Assembly: GCF_002843605.1 (NCBI RefSeq)
Contig: NZ_CP025263.1
Coordinates: 4,865,501-4,929,500, forward strand
Length of the DNA: 64,000 nucleotides
Direction of reading: 5' to 3'
Source: Pseudomonas sp. S09G 359
Lineage (GTDB): Bacteria; Pseudomonadota; Gammaproteobacteria; Pseudomonadales; Pseudomonadaceae
The translations under genes were made by a program, and so were the position numbers. Positions 1 through 6,908 of the stretch are shown piece by piece; position 1 is the first letter of the stretch, and each line of letters opens with the position of its first letter. Below the pieces are notes generated by a model. That model was given only the letters and a program-made list of their open reading frames with translations. It was not told the DNA's origin and ran no database searches.

Positions 1-150
1 CGGCTCGTCCATGCGCATGCCACGGCCGGGCAGCTCCAGCGGGCTGACCTGGATCCAGTCCGGCATGGCTCGGCGCCAACGCGCATAAACCATGGCGCTG
101 GCACCCGAATAGGGCAGGCAGAACAGGCGCAGCCGAGTCGGCGTGTTCAT
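1..150 (-). CDS. pvdG: Type II thioesterase, pyoverdine locus (partial, N-terminus only)
   Basis: The 50 visible N-terminal residues begin MNTPTRLRLFCLPYSGASA and continue with ELPGRG, the opening of the alpha/beta-hydrolase type II thioesterases that edit non-ribosomal peptide synthetases by removing misloaded acyl groups. The catalytic Ser, Asp and His lie outside the window. In P. aeruginosa the thioesterase gene pvdG lies next to pvdS, and the same neighbour is present here with divergent orientation. The PvdG name is therefore inference from fold plus position. A candidate PvdS promoter lies about 110 bp upstream. Confidence 0.75.
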   Translation of the reverse strand, partial: MNTPTRLRLFCLPYSGASAMVYARWRRAMPDWIQVSPLELPGRGMRMDEP

Positions 151-261
151 CGAACGGCGACGCCAAACTGAAACACGCTGTGTGCACGATAAAAACCCAT
201 TTCGTCCTCCTGCGGGTGTTGATCCTTGGCCGTTTCACTTACGGACCTGTCACCCAGAAGA

Positions 262-285
262 ACGGACGGCACCGGCAAATAATTA
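262..285 (-). promoter_or_regulatory. Candidate PvdS-dependent promoter (iron-starvation box) for pvdG
   Basis: On the minus strand the sequence reads TAATT, 16 bases, CGT. The known PvdS promoter pattern is TAAAT-N16-CGT, so one of eight defined positions differs. Its orientation towards the thioesterase gene and the neighbouring pvdS support it. The match is weaker than the exact box at 2101-2124. Confidence 0.45.
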
Positions 286-353
286 GTCGCCGGGCGCAAG
301 CGAGACGCGGTTCACATCGAACAAGAAAGCATAAGATTAGTTCGTCTTCTCAT

Positions 354-380
354 TTGACAATCATTATCATTAAGCATAAT
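354..380 (+). promoter_or_regulatory. pvdS promoter with overlapping Fur box
   Basis: TTGACA (354-359) and CATAAT (375-380) form a sigma70-like promoter with a short 15-bp spacer. The stretch between them, around CAATCATTATCATTAAG, matches the AT-rich Fur operator (GATAATGATAATCATTATC family). Iron-loaded Fur would cover the promoter, which fits the known Fur repression of pvdS in pseudomonads. The promoter lies about 75 bp upstream of the pvdS start. Confidence 0.8.
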
Positions 381-452
381 TTGTTGCCCGATGTGTAGGA
401 GGCCTCAGCAAGGACGCCCTCCCCTAACCTCTTTTGCGACAAGGTGATTTCC

Positions 453-1004
453 ATGACGGAACAAGTAACCACAGGCAGGTGCGACTCACCTCTTCTCCAG
501 GCGTTCGTCGACAATCGACTGATTTTGGTGAAGATCGCGGCACGTATTACCGGTTGCCGCTCCCGCGCCGAAGACGTAGTGCAGGACGCCTATTTCCGCC
601 TGCAATCAGCGCCGACCATCACATCATCGTTCAAGGCGCAGCTCAGCTATCTGTTCCAGATCGTGCGCAACCTGGCGATCGATCACTACCGCAAGCAGGC
701 CCTGGAGCTCAAATACTCCGGGACGGAAGAGGAAGGCTTGAATGTGGTTATTCACGGCGCTTCACCGGAAACCTCGCACATCAATTTCAGCACCCTGGAA
801 AACATCGCCGACGCCCTGACGGAGCTGCCCCAGCGCACCCGCTACGCGTTTGAGATGTACCGCCTGCACGGCGTACCGCAAAAGGACATCGCCAAGGAAC
901 TGGGCGTATCGCCGACCCTGGTGAACTTCATGATCCGCGATGCGCTGGTGCATTGCCGCAAGGTGTCGGGCAGCCACAGCGACACCTTCGCCCGCCGGGT
1001 CTGA
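453..1004 (+). CDS. pvdS: Extracytoplasmic-function sigma factor PvdS (iron starvation)
   Basis: This 183-aa protein is a group IV (ECF) sigma factor that directs RNA polymerase to pyoverdine genes when iron is scarce. Region 2 is seen in RAEDVVQDAYFRLQS and SYLFQIVRNLAIDHYRK, and region 4 in PQKDIAKELGVSPTLVNFMI. The sequence is close to P. aeruginosa PvdS over its whole length from recall. The ATG at 453 is preferred over an in-frame GTG at 444 because AAGGTG lies 6 bases upstream and the protein then starts MTEQ, as in the family. It is preceded by a Fur-controlled promoter and followed by a hairpin at 1010-1042. Two likely targets flank it. Confidence 0.96.
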   Translation: MTEQVTTGRCDSPLLQAFVDNRLILVKIAARITGCRSRAEDVVQDAYFRLQSAPTITSSFKAQLSYLFQIVRNLAIDHYRKQALELKYSGTEEEGLNVVIHGASPETSHINFSTLENIADALTELPQRTRYAFEMYRLHGVPQKDIAKELGVSPTLVNFMIRDALVHCRKVSGSHSDTFARRV

Positions 1005-1009
1005 GCGCA

Positions 1010-1048
1010 GGCTGATCGCTCCCGGGTCGGGAACGATCAGCCCCCTTT
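1010..1048 (+). terminator. Hairpin between convergent pvdS and the acyltransferase gene
   Basis: GGCTGATCG (1010-1018) pairs with CGATCAGCC (1034-1042) and an inner TCCC/GGGA pair shortens the loop. CCCTTT follows. The U tract is short, so efficiency is uncertain. It sits between two genes that converge and could serve both. Confidence 0.55.
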
Positions 1049-2061
1049 CAGGCTAAATCGCACCGATCAAAAAACCGCTCCCGCCCCAGAATCATCAACG
1101 CCGCACGCTTGTGAGGGAAATCGAATTCCTTCTCACAGTGGAAACACTGGTTGTGCATATGCCCGATCATCTTCGCATTGTCGGCACGCGGCTCCGCCAC
1201 CACGCGCTGGGTGCGCGGGTCATCCAGAAACAGGTAGTGCACCAGCGCCGAGAGCCAGCTGGCGACCTTGTGCGGGCCACGGTGATGCTCCTCGCCCACC
1301 AGCATGTGAATGCCACGGTCATAGTCACCAGCATCGTAGAACGGCGCGATGCGGTCTTCCTTGGCCCAGTAGGCTTCGAAATAAGCGAAGGGTTCGTCAT
1401 CGAAACAGCCGATCAACGTCAGGGTGTGCGGGTCGGCTTGGAGTTTGTCGAGGTACTCGCGGTGCTGTTCCAGGCTGCCGCTTTCCTGCCAGAAACTCGC
1501 CACGCGGGGGCTGTTCTGCCAACGATTGAAGCGGGCCAGGTCCACATCGATCTCAACCGTGCGCAGCGAAATCCAGGCGCCCAGGCGCGCGTCATAACGA
1601 CGATAAACTTCACCCCGCGGCTTCGGCGCACGCGCAGGGTGGCGCTTGCCGCCACTGATCACCATCTGCTGCGGGTAGCTGCCACCCATCGATTGCCCGA
1701 GCCACGGCTGGGGTAATTGCCAGAACTGGGTGCGCTCGCAATGAAACTGCCCGGCCACCTCAGTGGCGACCAGCAGGCCACTGCGCAAGGCGTCTTCCGG
1801 CACATGCTCCAGGCACCACACCAGCCGCTGCCGGGCCGGCTCCTTGGTGAACAACCAATAACAGGCCGCCCACAAAGCGCGGGCCGGAGCGACATGGCCG
1901 GCGTCCTGCAAATGCACGTGCAATGCGTCACCACGCTCAAGGCGCAAACGCAGCAGAGGCTCGCCCTCCAGCGTCAGGCTCAGGTGGCTTTCGGTTTCAT
2001 CAGCATTCAAGGCAGGCCCGGCCGGCAACGGCAGGACCGACAAGTCATTCAGATTGGACAT
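1048..2061 (-). CDS. IucB-type siderophore N-acyltransferase (PvdY-like)
   Basis: This 337-aa cytoplasmic protein has a GNAT-fold C-terminal half of the IucB/RhbD/AlcB siderophore acyltransferase type: LARFNRWQNSPRVASFWQES, YFEAYWAKEDRIAPFYDAGD, GIHMLVGE, HHRGPHKVASWLSALVHYLF and VAEPRADN. The family transfers acyl groups to the hydroxylamine of N-hydroxylated lysine or ornithine. In some Pseudomonas strains a homologue (PvdYII) makes N-acetyl-N-hydroxyornithine for pyoverdine. The exact acyl donor here cannot be read from sequence. An exact PvdS promoter lies 40 bp upstream of the start, tying it to the pyoverdine regulon. It is convergent with pvdS. Confidence 0.85.
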   Translation of the reverse strand: MSNLNDLSVLPLPAGPALNADETESHLSLTLEGEPLLRLRLERGDALHVHLQDAGHVAPARALWAACYWLFTKEPARQRLVWCLEHVPEDALRSGLLVATEVAGQFHCERTQFWQLPQPWLGQSMGGSYPQQMVISGGKRHPARAPKPRGEVYRRYDARLGAWISLRTVEIDVDLARFNRWQNSPRVASFWQESGSLEQHREYLDKLQADPHTLTLIGCFDDEPFAYFEAYWAKEDRIAPFYDAGDYDRGIHMLVGEEHHRGPHKVASWLSALVHYLFLDDPRTQRVVAEPRADNAKMIGHMHNQCFHCEKEFDFPHKRAALMILGRERFFDRCDLA

Positions 2062-2100
2062 GGGAAGGGCTCACGATAGTCATCGACAGATGAAGAGGTG

Positions 2101-2124
2101 ACGTGAGCCGGGAGCACAAATTTA
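2101..2124 (-). promoter_or_regulatory. PvdS-dependent promoter of the siderophore acyltransferase gene
   Basis: The minus strand reads TAAAT, exactly 16 bases, then CGT, an exact match to the iron-starvation box, and it is preceded by GGC as in many PvdS promoters. It lies 40 bp upstream of the ATG at 2061. Confidence 0.85.
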
Positions 2125-2179
2125 GCCCGTAAGGCCCATAGCCCGAACACAACTGATGCTGACTGAGCACGTAGGCTTT

Positions 2180-2480
2180 TGATTTGCGTTTGATCTTGAT
2201 CTTGATCTTGATCTCAGACGCCCCGTCAAACACGCTGGCCGCACGCAGGCTTGAATCCGTGGGTAACCCGGCAGGACGCCGGGTTAGCCGCGATGGGCCA
2301 AGGATGGCCCATGGCGGCGGCCCACGGATTCAAGCCGGAGTGCGGGCACACCGAGCCCAGGCGAGGTGCCGAGTGTTGGGGCGAGGACCTTTTGGTTACT
2401 TTTGGGTCCTTCCAAAAGTGACCCGCTGTAAGAGCGGAACCATAGGCCGCCGTTACCTAAATAACGGATATGTACACCAA
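2180..2480 (+). repeat. Long structured intergenic repeat, copy A
   Basis: This is one of three copies in the window (others at 10488-10745 and 10871-11160). It opens with tandem CTTGAT units. A nested cruciform follows: outer stem 2248-2263 with 2321-2336 (GGCTTGAATCCGTGGG and its exact complement) enclosing an AACCCGGC/GCCGGGTT hairpin and a GGGCCA/TGGCCC hairpin. Downstream come a GGTTACTTTTGG/CCAAAAGTGACC hairpin and a CCGCT/AGCGG hairpin. No convincing reading frame is conserved. It fills most of the gap between 2062 and 2582. Confidence 0.9.
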
Positions 2481-2489
2481 CATACCGCT

Positions 2490-2514
2490 ATCGGGGGCAA
2501 GCCCCCTCCCACAT
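2490..2514 (-). repeat. Single REP palindrome
   Basis: ATCGGGGGCAAGCCCCC followed by TCCCACAT is the core of the common P. fluorescens-group REP sequence that recurs as inverted pairs at 19728, 34343, 40505 and 44533. Only one arm is present here. Confidence 0.85.
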
Positions 2515-2582
2515 TCGAACCGGTTTACAGCAGAGAAAACTCAGTCGTCTGAGAGGCAATTAAGGGTTCAGCACCACCGTTC

Positions 2583-3371
2583 TCAAGGCACTGGCATCAC
2601 ATCAATACGGTAGGGCTCAAAAATCTTCAGCATCTCACCACTGTCACGCAAGCGCGTGAGCAGCGCAGAAAACGCCTCGCCAGTGATCGGCGCCTTCGGC
2701 CGCAGCAGCGCGTAATGGTGATAAACCTGGTCGATACGCTCCGAAACCAGAAACTGCCCGGCCATGTCCGCATTACGCACCATGAAATCACTCAAGTACG
2801 AACGGGTCACCAGCGCGATATCCGCACGCCCGCGCACCACCATCAGCAGGTTGCTGTCATGGGAGTAGGTCAACGTGGCGTTGAAATGCTCGGCCATGTA
2901 CTTGGGGTCGGGGTTGAAGTTGGCAAAGGCATAGTGATAACCACTGAACACCGCCAGGCGTTTGCCCGCGAGGTCAGTGAAATAGTCCTGCCCGCGACCG
3001 GGCTGACGCTGGGCGACGAAAATTTCCGCGTCTTCCAGGCCCATGTCGACACTGGTGTGGGGAATCTTGCGCCAACCCCAGTCGGGGTTCTCGAAGATGG
3101 CCATATCGACGCGGCCCTGTTCGAAATCACGGAACCGCCGCGGAATCGAGGTGGGCACCAGCACAAACTGGTAGTCGGTTTGCACGGCGTTCAGGGCCTC
3201 TACCAGCTGCGGCAGCAAACCGGTGTCGGCGCCCTGCTCAGGGCGCACGGTGTAGGGCGGGAAGTGTGCCGCGCCGATCCGCACCAATTGTGCAGCCGAA
3301 GCCGGCATCCACCACGCGGTGCCCAGTGCCCATAAAGTAAGTCCTGCAGCCAGCCGCCAAGGCGAATACAT
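2583..3371 (-). CDS. Periplasmic substrate-binding protein, SBP_bac_3 family
   Basis: From the ATG at 3371 the protein has 262 residues, with a signal peptide (MYSPWRLAAGLTLWALGTAW, cleavage likely after PASA). The mature part has the bilobed solute-binding pattern of amino-acid transporters: FPPYTVRPEQGADTGLLPQL, FEQGRVDMAIFENP, LAGKRLAVFSGYHY and LMVVRGRADIALV. A GTG four codons upstream (3383) is possible; neither start has a clear ribosome site. No permease or ATPase gene adjoins it, so it is an orphan, either serving a distant transporter or acting as a sensor-type binding protein. The ligand is unknown. Confidence 0.75.
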   Translation of the reverse strand: MYSPWRLAAGLTLWALGTAWWMPASAAQLVRIGAAHFPPYTVRPEQGADTGLLPQLVEALNAVQTDYQFVLVPTSIPRRFRDFEQGRVDMAIFENPDWGWRKIPHTSVDMGLEDAEIFVAQRQPGRGQDYFTDLAGKRLAVFSGYHYAFANFNPDPKYMAEHFNATLTYSHDSNLLMVVRGRADIALVTRSYLSDFMVRNADMAGQFLVSERIDQVYHHYALLRPKAPITGEAFSALLTRLRDSGEMLKIFEPYRIDVMPVP

Positions 3372-3464
3372 CAAGGCACACACCGTTCAACACATCGATG
3401 GCGATAAGCTAGGCGTTTTTGTCTGGCGAGACAACTTTCCACCCGCAAATTAATAGCTTGCGCC

Positions 3465-4088
3465 TCAGTCGGGTTTCAGAACCATCAACAGGGCTTCTTC
3501 GGCCAATTGCTCGAGCGTGAGGCTGCCCTCGGCACGGAACCAGGTGGTGGTCCAGGACAGGGCGCCGGTAAGGAAGCGCCGCGCGATAAACACATCGCCC
3601 TTGATATAGCCGGCGGCCTTGGCCTCGCCCAGCACCTGCAACCAGATCGCCTCATACACATCGCGCAGGGCCAGCACCTGGGCCTGGGCCTCGGCCGACA
3701 GCGAGCGCCATTCGTACACCAGCACGGCCATGGCCTCGCCGGTACCGCCCATGATCGACTGCAACTCGCAGCGAATCAGCGCCAGTACCCGCTCGCGCAC
3801 GTTCGTCGCCTCGGCGAGCGCAGCGCGCATCATCGCGGTGTTGTAGTGGATGGTTTCCTCCATCACCGCCCGCAGGATCTCATCCTTGCTCTTGAAGTGA
3901 TGGAAGATGCTGCCGGACTGGATGCCCACGGCGCTGGCCAGGTCGCGCACGGTGGTGCGTTCAAAGCCTTTGTTGCGAAACAGGTGAGCCGCCGTTTGCA
4001 GCAACTTGCCCCGGGCGCTGTCGGGGTCGGTCAATTGGCCGGCGTCGACCATGGTGCGCATCACCTGCAGGGCTTGGTGCTCATCCAT
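3465..4088 (-). CDS. atuR: TetR-family repressor AtuR
   Basis: This 207-aa regulator has an N-terminal helix-turn-helix (GFERTTVRDLASAVGIQSGS followed by IFHHFKSKDEIL) at about residues 40-75 and an all-helical ligand domain after it. It is divergent from atuA and separated from it by two CAAGCGCTTG palindromes. In P. aeruginosa, AtuR represses the atu genes by binding two inverted repeats in this same interval and is relieved by terpenoid intermediates. The ATG at 4088 has a GGAG 8 bases upstream. A longer open frame runs on antisense to atuA and is not real. Confidence 0.88.
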   Translation of the reverse strand: MDEHQALQVMRTMVDAGQLTDPDSARGKLLQTAAHLFRNKGFERTTVRDLASAVGIQSGSIFHHFKSKDEILRAVMEETIHYNTAMMRAALAEATNVRERVLALIRCELQSIMGGTGEAMAVLVYEWRSLSAEAQAQVLALRDVYEAIWLQVLGEAKAAGYIKGDVFIARRFLTGALSWTTTWFRAEGSLTLEQLAEEALLMVLKPD

Positions 4089-4146
4089 GCTGCTCTCCTC
4101 TACTTCTACAATCGTCTTGGCCGGCAATTTAGGCCGTGGCAGCCAC

Positions 4147-4205
4147 CCAAGCAAGCGCTTGGGTAAAACTTGTTTCGGCAGTTTACAAACCAAGCGCTTG
4201 CTTGG
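4147..4205. promoter_or_regulatory. Paired AtuR operators
   Basis: CCAAGCAAGCGCTTGG (4147-4162) and its exact reverse complement CCAAGCGCTTGCTTGG (4190-4205) lie 43 bp apart start to start. Each contains the 10-bp palindrome CAAGCGCTTG. The layout agrees with the two inverted repeats bound by AtuR in P. aeruginosa. The right copy lies 37 bp before the atuA start, so bound repressor would block atuA transcription. Confidence 0.85.
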
Positions 4206-4241
4206 TAGTCTCGGAGCCAGCCATTCGAGGAAGGATTTCTC

Positions 4242-6020
4242 ATGAGCAAGACGGTTCGTATCGGCTGCGCCAGCGCCTTCTGGGGCGACACCTGCACCGC
4301 CGCCGCCCAGTTGGTGCACGGTGGCGAGCTGGATTACCTGGTGTTCGACTACCTGGCGGAGGTCACGATGTCGATCCTCGCGGGCGCACGGATGAAAGAC
4401 CCCCAGGCCGGCTACGCCACCGACTTCGTCGACGTGCTCACGCCGCTGCTGGCCGATATCCAGCGCCAGGGCCTGCGCGTAATCAGCAACGCCGGCGGCA
4501 TCCACCCGCTGGCCTGCGCCGCCGCCCTGCAAGCGGCCTGTGACAAGGCCCAACTGCGGTTGAAAATCGCCGTGCTGCTGGGCGACGACCTGCAACCCCA
4601 ACTCAAGCACATGCACGGCATCACCGATATGTTCAACGGCGCGCCACTGCCGCCGGTGTGCGTGTCGGCCAACGCCTACCTCGGCGCTCCGGGCATCGTG
4701 CAGGCGCTGAAAATGGGCGCGGACATCGTGATCACTGGCCGTGTGGTCGACAGCGCGGTGGTCAGCGCCGCGCTGGTGCATGAATTCGACTGGTCCTGGC
4801 AGGACTACAACCGCCTGGCCCAGGCCGCGCTGGCCGGGCATATCATCGAATGCGGTGCACAGTGCACCGGCGGCAACTTCACCGATTGGCGCGACGTGCC
4901 CGACTACGAGCACATCGGTTTTCCCATCGTTGAAGTCAGCAACGATGGCCAGTTCACCGTAAGCAAAGTCGCCGGCACGGGCGGGCTGATCAGCGAGCTC
5001 AGCGTGGCCGAGCAGTTGCTGTATGAAATCGGCGACCCGCGTGCGTACCTGCTGCCCGATGTCATCTGCGATTTCAGCCAGGTGACCCTGCAGCAGCAAG
5101 GCAAAAACTGCGTGCGCCTGCACGGTGCCAAGGGTGCACCGCCGACCGGCCAGTACAAGGTCAGCGCCACTTACCCCGACGGGTTCCGCTGCACCGCCAG
5201 TTGCCTGATCGCCGGGATCGACGCAGTGGCCAAGGCCGAACGCGTCAGCCAGGCAATCATCAGCAAGACCGCGGAACTGTTCAGCCAGCGCGGCTGGGCG
5301 CCCTACTCCGAGGTGAACATCGAACTGCTCGGCAGCGAAGCTACCTACGGCGCCCACGCCCGACGCCAGGATTGCCGCGAAGTGGTGGTGAAGCTGGCGG
5401 TGCGACACCCGAACAAGCAGGCACTGGTGTTGTTTGCCCGCGAGATCGCCCAGGCGGCCACCGGCATGGCGCCGGGGCTGACCGGCATCGTCGGCGGGCG
5501 GCCGACGGTGTATCCGTTGATCCGCCTGTTTTCGTTCCTGATCGACAAAACGGCCTGCACGCCCGTGATCGACTTCCAGGGCAAGCAACATCCCTGCACG
5601 CAACCCATCAGCGACGCGCCCACCCTGCCCGCCGCTGCGGTTGACGCCCCCAAACCCCAAGGCCGCGCCGATGCCAGCGTGCCGCTGGTGAAACTCGCCG
5701 TGGCGCGCTCCGGCGACAAGGGCAACCACAGCAATATCGGGGTGATCGCCCGCCAGCCCGAGTACCTGGCGTGGATTGCCGAAGCGCTGACCCCGGAGGT
5801 GATCGTCGACTGGATGGGCCACGTGCTCGACCCCGTACACGGCCGCGTCGAGCGCTGGTACTTGCCCGGCAGCCACAGCCTCAATTTCCTGCTGGAAAAC
5901 GCCCTGGGCGGCGGCGGTATCGCCAGCCTGCGCATCGACCCGCAAGGCAAGGCCTTCGCCCAGCAGTTGCTGGAAATCCCTATCGCCGTGCCGCAACACA
6001 TCGCCGACTCACTTACTTAA
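4242..6020 (+). CDS. atuA: Acyclic terpene utilisation protein AtuA
   Basis: This 592-aa protein begins [18 protein letters not shown], with GAGGAAGG as ribosome site. The first ~450 residues match the AtuA family (formerly DUF1446): [39 protein letters not shown] and [15 protein letters not shown]-terminal part ([20 protein letters not shown]) follows. AtuA is essential for citronellol and geraniol catabolism in P. aeruginosa, but its reaction is unsettled; it has been discussed in connection with hydration and acetate release from the hydroxylated geranyl-CoA product. It heads the operon behind the AtuR operators. Confidence 0.92.
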   Translation: MSKTVRIGCASAFWGDTCTAAAQLVHGGELDYLVFDYLAEVTMSILAGARMKDPQAGYATDFVDVLTPLLADIQRQGLRVISNAGGIHPLACAAALQAACDKAQLRLKIAVLLGDDLQPQLKHMHGITDMFNGAPLPPVCVSANAYLGAPGIVQALKMGADIVITGRVVDSAVVSAALVHEFDWSWQDYNRLAQAALAGHIIECGAQCTGGNFTDWRDVPDYEHIGFPIVEVSNDGQFTVSKVAGTGGLISELSVAEQLLYEIGDPRAYLLPDVICDFSQVTLQQQGKNCVRLHGAKGAPPTGQYKVSATYPDGFRCTASCLIAGIDAVAKAERVSQAIISKTAELFSQRGWAPYSEVNIELLGSEATYGAHARRQDCREVVVKLAVRHPNKQALVLFAREIAQAATGMAPGLTGIVGGRPTVYPLIRLFSFLIDKTACTPVIDFQGKQHPCTQPISDAPTLPAAAVDAPKPQGRADASVPLVKLAVARSGDKGNHSNIGVIARQPEYLAWIAEALTPEVIVDWMGHVLDPVHGRVERWYLPGSHSLNFLLENALGGGGIASLRIDPQGKAFAQQLLEIPIAVPQHIADSLT

Positions 6021-6032
6021 AGGACCGTTGCC

Positions 6033-6905
6033 GTGGCCTTCGACTCGATCTTCAAAGCCAAGCTGTTCCAGGGGCAAACCGTGATTGTCACCGGCGGTGG
6101 CAGCGGCATTGGCCGTTGCACCGCCCATGAACTGGCAGCCCTGGGCGCGCGGGTGATTCTGGTGGGGCGCAAACCGGAAAAACTGCAAAAGGTCGCCGCA
6201 GAAATCGCCGAAGACGGCGGCAGCGCCCATTGGCTGGCCTGTGACATTCGCGATGAAGAGGCGGTGAAGGCGCTGGTTACGCAGCTTATTGATGAACACG
6301 GACCCATTCATGGCCTGGTCAATAACGCCGGCGGCCAGTACCCGTCGCCGCTCGCCTCGATCAATCAAAAAGGCTTTGAAACGGTACTGCGCACCAACCT
6401 GGTCGGCGGTTTCCTGATGGCGCGGGAAGTGTTCAACCAATCCATGAGCAAGCACGGCGGCGCCATCGTCAATATGCTCGCCGACATGTGGGGCGGCATG
6501 CCCGGTATGGGTCACTCCGGCGCGGCGCGCGCGGGCATGGACAACTTCACTAAAACCGCCGCCTTCGAATGGGGTTACGCCGGGGTGCGGGTGAATGCCG
6601 TGGCGCCAGGGTGGATCGCGTCCAGCGGCATGGACACCTACGAAGGCGCATTCAAGGCGGTGATCCCGACGCTGCGCGAGCATGTGCCGCTCAAGCGCAT
6701 CGGCACCGAATCGGAAGTCAGCGCGGCCATTGTGTTCCTGCTCAGCCCCGCTGCCGCGTTCGTCAGCGGCAGCACCTTGCGCATCGATGGCGCCGCCAGC
6801 CTGGGCAGCCGCGCCTGGCCGCTGCACAAGGCGCAGTCGCCGAGTGAACCCTTCAATGGCTTCCACCGCGCCTACCTGCCCGACGTCCTCAAGGCGGAGC
6901 AATAA
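6033..6905 (+). CDS. atuB: AtuB-type short-chain dehydrogenase, enoyl-CoA reductase-like
   Basis: This 290-aa SDR has the cofactor motif TGGGSGIG (residues 20-27) and NNAG (97-100). The usual YxxxK active-site pair is replaced: the equivalent place reads HSGAARAGM, with Ser162 and Arg166. The same string occurs in peroxisomal trans-2-enoyl-CoA reductase (PECR) from recall, so an acyl-CoA-handling reductase is more likely than an alcohol dehydrogenase. The start is GTG with AAAGGA upstream. It lies 12 bp after atuA and 3 bp before atuC, so it is cotranscribed. The precise step in citronellyl/geranyl-CoA breakdown is inferred from position only. Confidence 0.85.
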   Translation: MAFDSIFKAKLFQGQTVIVTGGGSGIGRCTAHELAALGARVILVGRKPEKLQKVAAEIAEDGGSAHWLACDIRDEEAVKALVTQLIDEHGPIHGLVNNAGGQYPSPLASINQKGFETVLRTNLVGGFLMAREVFNQSMSKHGGAIVNMLADMWGGMPGMGHSGAARAGMDNFTKTAAFEWGYAGVRVNAVAPGWIASSGMDTYEGAFKAVIPTLREHVPLKRIGTESEVSAAIVFLLSPAAAFVSGSTLRIDGAASLGSRAWPLHKAQSPSEPFNGFHRAYLPDVLKAEQ

Positions 6906-6908
6906 ACC

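Noticed and set aside
1051..1080. GGCTAAAT resembling the start of a PvdS box
   Set aside because: It lies inside the acyltransferase coding region and no CGT occurs 16 bases further on.
2184..2552. Short open frame within repeat copy A, with similar frames in copies B and C
   Set aside because: The frames are not conserved between copies, whereas base-paired stems are, so the element is not protein-coding.
4089..5999. Long minus-strand open frame continuous with atuR
   Set aside because: It is antisense to atuA; TetR similarity begins only at the ATG at 4088, which has the ribosome site. High GC produces such frames.
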